From Arabidopsis thaliana (lineage: Eukaryota > Streptophyta > Magnoliopsida > Brassicales > Brassicaceae), in the NCBI RefSeq assembly GCF_000001735.4, contig NC_003076.8, positions 24,555,835 to 24,619,834 on the forward strand: a stretch of DNA of 64,000 bases. The letters are read 5' to 3'. The position numbers and the translations under genes were made by a program. The notes under the pieces are model-generated. The model did not search any database and was not told where the DNA came from. It saw nothing but the letters and a program-made list of their open reading frames with translations. Positions 58,412-64,000 of the stretch are shown piece after piece (position 1 is the stretch's first letter; each line of letters opens with the position of its first letter).

Positions 58412-59645
58412 TCGTTTCATATAAGATTTTGGAGGGAAGACATAATGCGATTAGAGTTTGTTAATTCCCAAACTTGTCTTTTGAGTCTCATCTTTAGTTG
58501 TTGGTTGAACAACTTTTGGTTTCGGTTTTCATTTAGTCTCGTCTGTGTTTTTGGATAAAAGCCGAGAGCTGAGCCCACGTTGATAACTTTTTTTTTTTTC
58601 AAAAATTGGGAACCTAGTAGATGATGATGTGAAGTGATAATTACTTAAACGTGATTATATATATATATATATATGTGGGAAATAATGTTTTACTGGAATG
58701 TTGATATAATAGTTTTGACAGTTTTTTGTACTCTTTAGCTGAAACCATTTTCTTAATTGATTTTTGTTGTCAGTGTGCTAATGTCATTGGTGTAATCAAA
58801 CCCGAAGCAAAATCGAAAACCTTCCGCTGTAAGCTTTGCCAGGTCGATTGCTCGAACGAAGCTATGTATAATGCAAGTCATATTTCAGGGCGGAAACACA
58901 AAAACAAACTTAAAAGTCAAGCTAATCTGTTTCTTTAATTAAATTTAGAGTAATAGATATAATGATCTTTGAGGTCTATGGATTTTTGGTAAGGAATAAT
59001 TTGAGCCAAATTTGAGCAATTTTGATTATCGATCGTACAAGTTGTAGTTTTGTTGCTCCGGAAGATTTCAGATTTTGATGTAAATTTAATCCCACAAGTT
59101 ATAATCATTTTTGTAGTTTATGGAATTGAAATTCTAAACATAATTGTTCTGACAAAACTTGTATTTTTAATACAATTTTGAAACTCTGCACATCCAATTA
59201 TTTTCTTTAACGTGCATGCACCGATTTATTTAGTAGCCTTAATTTTTTCTTATTAAGAAAAGATCCTTTACTAATTATGACACTTATTTTCGCTAATTAC
59301 CGATGGGGAGATACAGCCCCCAAAAGTTACAACGGCTATTTTCAAATGCTGATTGGTGCCTTTTCAAATGCTGACGTGGCTTAAATAATAATTGTCGAAA
59401 AAGTAGAATACTGTATTTAACTTGATCGTACTACAGAGGACAAAATAAAAAAGCAGACTTTGCGAAAAGCGAAAGGTTTCTTCGTCAACATGGAAAGAAC
59501 TTAGTGGAAACTTCTTAAAACTTAGATTGTCAGATTAGCATAACTCACCTTAGCAAGCTCCGATCTTCGACGAGATAGTGAGAGGAGTAAAGAGTAACTT
59601 TTGGTTCAGAAACAAGTGTCTCTTCTCTCTCTAGTATCTCCGGTG
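58412..59645. other. Intergenic with an orphan zinc-finger exon
   Basis: This includes a T-run at about 58588, a (TA)n run at about 58657-58674, the finger-coding stretch at 58773-58938 (separate entry) and AT-rich DNA to 59450. The leader of NYN copy 2 starts near 59480. Confidence 0.5.
58773..58938 (+). pseudogene. Orphan C2H2/U1-like zinc-finger exon
   Basis: After an acceptor (TTTTTGTTGTCAG) an open stretch reads CANVIGVIKPEAK, then the finger FRCKLCQVDCSNEAM..NASHISGRKHKNK, and ends at TAA 58936-58938. It resembles the last finger exon expected of the NYN family. The upstream gene ends at a stop in its third exon (58409-58411) and no GT or GC donor in its last 60 nt would splice into it. 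It may be a 3'-UTR exon, an alternative exon with an unrecognised donor, or a relic. Confidence 0.5.
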
Positions 59646-62600
59646 ATGTCGACGGCGGAGGCGGATTACGTGAAGGCCAAAACATCGGTGTGGTGGGATA
59701 TAGAGAATTGCGAGGTACCCAGAGGTTGGGATGCGCACGTGATTGCCTTGAATGTGAGTTCGTCTTTGTTGAAGATGAATTATTGTGGACCTGTCTCAAT
59801 TTCAGCTTATGGCGATACCAATCTCATCCCTCTCCATCATCAACAAGCACTTTCTTCTACTGGTGTTGCGCTTAATCACATCCCAGCAGGTGTACTTCTC
59901 ACAAAACCCATTTTGTGATTCGTCGTTGTTTAGATGCTTTTGTGGTTTTTGTTCTTCTTGGATTGGGATTTTGTTTTGTTGATTTTGTGTGTTTTTTGTT
60001 TGATTTTGGTTAGGTTATTAGTTATGTATTCGTCCTGGATCTGCAATTTTAGGTTTTTACTTTCTGTATGTTGAATTGGGTTTCTCCATTTTGATTTTGG
60101 ATACTGTGATTATAAATCTCAGTTTTTAAGTAGTTTTCTAATTGTGGAAGTATATGATTGGGTTTGTGGTGTTTTGGTGGTTGGAACAGGAGTGAAAGAT
60201 GCGAGCGATAAGAAGATTCTGGTGGATATGTTGTTGTGGGCAATAGACAACCCTGCGCCAGCGAATTTATTGCTAATCTCTGGTGACAGAGACTTCTCTA
60301 ACGCTCTCCATCAGCTAAGAATGAGGAGGTATAACATTCTTTTGGCTCAACCTCCACGAGCCTCTGTGCCGCTTGTTGCTGCTGCCAGAGATGTTTGGCT
60401 CTGGACAGTCCTAGCCTCGGGAGGTCCTCCTCTTACAAGTGTTGAATCCTCTCTACTCTTTAACAATGGGGGTTTTCGTGTCTCTAATAAAGGTGTGTCG
60501 AAACTTCCAGTTTCTGAACAAGCTCAGCCTAGCCAACCAACTGGTTCAACTTCTAACGCTGGAGATACTAAGGATCATAAAACCAGAGAAAAGCATGTTC
60601 CAAGAGGATCACTTCAAGAAAATAGAAAAAATATGCTTCAGCATAGCAGTGGAGCCACAGGGGAATCTGCTACTACCTGCAGAATATGCAATGTTGTATG
60701 TGATAGCTTTGAAAAGTTCACCGCTCACCTTTCAGATATAAGGCATATATCTCAGGTAAATTAATATCTTGCTTGTTGGTCTATCTCTTCTTGAAGATGA
60801 AATTGTATGGTAGCTAGAAGGAATAGAAAAAAAATTGTTTGAATTCTTTGTGCAGGCTGCCATTGTAGAAAGTCGCAGAGCTCAGGCCAGCGTTTCAGCC
60901 AAACCCATACATCAAGCAGTTCTTGTCGAACCTTTGTTGTGCAAAGTTTGCCAGATCAGCTTTACCAACAATGATACATATAAAAATCACACCTATGGAA
61001 AAAAACACCGAAACAATTTGGAACTGCAATCAGGTAAGTCCAAAAACATTTTGGTGGGACCAGCTGAGCCTTCCAAAGAGGTTCTAGAGAAACATAATAT
61101 GAATAAGAAGGTGATGATTGAGAGTAGAGCTCAGGCAAACGCTGAATTCGTTTGTCTTATGTGCAATGTGGTGTGCCAGAGTCAGATTGTCTTTAATTCT
61201 CATCTGCGCGGTAAGAAGCATGCCAACATGCTGAGTCAATCAGAGGCAAGTTTCTAACTTTTGGTTATTCGAGAACTTGTTAATTTATAGCAATAGAAAA
61301 TTTGACAGCTTGGTAAAACATATGCCTGACCTAAAAGCATTGGATCAGGCACTCATTGTTTCTACAAAGCTTCAAGAGAAAGGAGTCGGAGAAAAAGAAC
61401 AACCAAGTGAAACAGTTGCAGAGCTTCAGTTGCAGTCTCAAAAGGCTCAAGAGAAGCAGGTTCCCATGGTGAATCAATTAGAGGCAAGTTTCTAACTTTT
61501 GGCTATTCGATTATATGGAATTTTTATTAACATCGATAAGTTGGCAGTTTGGTAAAACATATGCCTGATATTATAGCTTTGGATTAGGTACTAGTTGATT
61601 CTAAGAAGCTTCCAGAGAAAGGTGATGAAGTAAAGGGTCAACCAAAAGAAATGACTGCACTGCGTAATGCAAGTGCTAAATACATTTGTCGTATGTGCAA
61701 TGTGGGGTGCCACAGTCCAATTGTCTTTGAAACTCATCTAAGGGGTCAGAAGCACGCTGCCAATCTGAATCAATCAAAGGCATGTCTCTTACTTTTGCAT
61801 ATTTGAGAGCATATAAAAAACTACAGTGTGGTAGACATATGCTTTATGTAATACCGTAGGATCAGGCACTCATTGATTCTAAGAAGCTTCAAGAGAAAGG
61901 TTTCGGAGAAAAAGAACAACCAAGAGAAACAATTGTAGAGCCACAGTTGCAGTCTCAAAACGCTCAAGAGAATAGCAAGTGTTTCGAAAAGCATGTTGTC
62001 ATGGTGAATCAATCAGAGGTCAGTTTCTTAATATTGGTAATTTGGTATTTTAATTTACAATTTCCAGTGTAGCAAAACATATGCTGAATATGAGAGTCTT
62101 AACTGTGGTAAAATATATAAAGAATGAAGCTTATATAGTTGCATCAGGTACTCATCAATGCGAGTAAGCTTGAAGAGAAAGATGCCCAAGAAAAAGCTCA
62201 ACCAATAGAATCAATAGCCGAACCTCAGTCGCAGTCTCAAAACACTCAAGAGCATACCAAATTCTTTGAGAAGCAAAACGAAGAGTTGAGAAAGATTTGT
62301 GGCACTTTAGAAAGCAGTGTAAAAGAACCTCTTCCAAGTACTAAGGACTGGGTGGAGACTCTTAACAAACAGATTCCAAATGGAGAATTTTTCTTTGGTG
62401 ACCTAAGATCTGATTTTGAAGTACCCAGGGAAGCAAGGTAATTTTTGCTAACTTGGATTTGCTTGCTTAGTATGTCAAAGATGCAATTATCTAAATGTAT
62501 TCTCCAACTTTTGTCATAGTGAATGTTTTGATGGCATTGTCAAGCCTGTAAACCTTTCCAAAGGAGAAACTAAGCATTCATGGGAGGTAAAGAAGAAGAA

Positions 62601-64000
62601 AATCGAGGTGACCGTACGCCATGCAAGACCAGCTGCATCTAAACTTTGTCATCTTTGCGTAGTGATTTGTGATAGCCGGGGTTTGTCAACAGTTGTTTGT
62701 GATAACAAAGCTCATTGGCCGAACCAAAAACATACTACTGTAGTGACACTTACTTCATGTTCTACCTCTTTATCCTTGATCAATATCAAACCCTTCTGAC
62801 TTCTTATTTTTGATGTAGGCCGCCTTTGTAGCCAGCAATGGTTCTCAGTCCAGCGTTTCAACCAATCCTTTGAAGGAACCAGAGGGTTTGCAGCCCGTGT
62901 GGTGCCAAGTCTGCCAGATCAGCTGCAACAGCAAGGTTGCATTTGCAAGTCACACATATGGGAAAAAACACCGACAGAACTTGGAATCACAATCAGCCAA
63001 GAACGAAACTATGTCTACTGGACCAGGCAAGCTTTCTAAAGATTATGGAGAAAAAACGAAGAAAGTATCATGCAAAAACCAAACCACATTTGATTCTCAA
63101 CTGAAGAGTCAGAACCATTATACCATGGCGAAGGAGCTTGTAGAGGTAAATCTTACTATTTAGGTTTTCTTTCGTGAACTTGGAATCTGCTTTTAGTAAT
63201 GAATATTACAAATCTTAGTAAAAATAATATCCTTAGGTTTGATTCCTATCGAAAGTGATGAAGTATATATTAGACCTTAACTAAAATATCGATGTAGAAG
63301 GCATTTGTCTCCGCATTTGAGCATGTCTCCGCATTGGAGCAGTTCAGTATTGTTGACTCAAGGACAATCCGAGAAGACACCGACCAAGAAAAAGAAGCAA
63401 CAAAGGAGCAGACACTTGTAAAGATGGATGGTAATGGGTTTCGAGGGGCACCAGAAGATAAAGTGGAATTGAACCAAGAAAAACATAGAGAAGCACTGGA
63501 GCAGTTCAGTATTGACTCAAGGATAATCCGAGAAGAAACCGATCAAGAAAAAGAAGCAACAGAGGAGCAGACACTTGTAAAGATGGATGATCTTGGGTTT
63601 CGAGGGGCACCAGAAGATAAAGTGGAACTGAAGGAGAGACACACCGTATCTGAGAACTTGGTGCACCGTGTCTTCACTGAACAGAATCGAGAGTCTAGAA
63701 TACCCAATGAACCGAGGTAAGAGCCAACATTCATGGGAGTGTATAATATGGTCTCTCTCTCTCTCTCTTTCTCTTGAATCTCGATCAATATGTGTGTGTC
63801 TAACTGGTTGCTTGGATTTTGGGTTACAGAGGATGTTTAGATGTGATTCCTGAGAGAGTAAAACTGCCACCAAACGTGAATGTGGCCAAGAATTTGGAAG
63901 ATGAGCAGAAGCATAAACCCGAACCAAAAGCACAGGAAGCCGAAAACAAGTCTGGAGGACGCAAGGATCTTCCTGGAGAGGCTGCCAAAAGGGAAGAGAT
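59646..64000 (+). CDS. NYN-domain putative RNase with multiple zinc fingers, copy 2 (3' end outside window)
   Basis: Exons: 59646-59889, 60190-60755, 60856-61245, 61349-61483, 61588-61779, 61866-62018, 62148-62437, 62520-62739, 62819-63145, about 63301-63716, 63830 to the edge. About 890 residues are visible. The NYN domain (about 10-150) keeps D18, D94, D114 and D116 (WWDIENCEVP, LVDMLLWAIDN, LISGDRDFS). Fingers follow: CRICNVVCDSFEKFTAHLSD..H, CKVCQISFTNNDTYKNH, CLMCNVVCQSQIVFNSHLRG, CRMCNVGCHSPIVFETHLRG, a degenerate CHLCVVICDSRGLS and CQVCQISCNSKVAFASH. Exons 4-7 are diverged copies of one unit. Donors after 61245, 61483 and 61779 are GC (GAG|GCAAGT twice, AAG|GCATGT), while the one after 62018 is GT. 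It is tandem to copy 1. It probably corresponds to At5g61190. Confidence 0.8.
61246..62147. repeat. Tandemly duplicated exon-intron units in NYN copy 2
   Basis: Four successive introns share sequence: 61246-61348 and 61484-61587 both begin GCAAGTTTCTAACTTTTGG and contain TTGGTAAAACATATGCCTGA; 61780-61865 and 62019-62147 are diverged forms. The exons between them share CTCATTG..TCTAAGAAGCTTC and GAAAAAGAACAACCAA. The period is about 240-280 bp. Confidence 0.85.
63331..63640. repeat. 162-bp in-frame duplication in exon 10 of NYN copy 2
   Basis: The unit starts at about 63331 and again at about 63493. Both encode LEQFSI..DSR, then DQEKEAT(K/E)EQTLVKMD and GFRGAPEDKVEL. Copies are about 90% alike by eye, so the event looks recent. 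Confidence 0.9.

Overview
The window is nuclear DNA of a crucifer, almost certainly Arabidopsis thaliana. Genes are dense and intron-rich (GT-AG, with a few GC-AG), and intergenic DNA is AT-rich. Spliced reconstructions give well-known Arabidopsis proteins at plausible family lengths (HDA5 660 aa, VIP4 625 aa, PDCB1 201 aa, S19 143 aa). From memory, the gene order matches chromosome 5 around At5g61010-At5g61190. Locus numbers are recalled, not searched, and are least certain for the PHD/SPOC cluster.

Layout: 1-0.7 kb, 3' part of EXO70E2; 1.6-3.9 kb, the m6A reader ECT3 (-); 5.0-6.3 kb, the mitochondrial RRM protein GR-RBP3/ORRM3 (+); 6.6-8.6 kb, a coiled-coil protein of unknown function (-). 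From 9.6 to 18.5 kb lies a tandem histone deacetylase family on the minus strand: a tail-only protein without catalytic domain, then HDA5, then HDA18, whose C-terminus has been exchanged for a coiled coil.

From 19 to 29.2 kb lies a second local family (-), related by domain to AIPP2-type PHD readers. One member joins a proline-rich repeat, a SPOC-like domain and a degenerate RNase H domain. Two short genes hold only a PHD finger. One gene holds PHD plus SPOC-like domain. This is the least described part of the window and the best candidate for a new system.

From 31.6 kb onward: PDCB1 (-), a two-cassette Ski2-like helicase (BRR2C/DExH14, ASCC3-like, about 49 exons, +) with a Harbinger-type MITE in one intron, the Paf1-complex subunit VIP4 (-), the agmatine coumaroyltransferase AACT1 (+), ribosomal protein S19 (RPS19C, +), and two tandem NYN-domain/zinc-finger proteins (+). 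The second of these runs off the right edge and contains tandemly duplicated exons separated by GC-AG introns.

The genes do not form a pathway. Recurring themes are RNA metabolism (ECT3, ORRM3, BRR2C, S19, NYN proteins) and chromatin (HDA5/18, PHD genes, VIP4). The notable biology is local duplication followed by domain loss, domain swapping and splice-site change.
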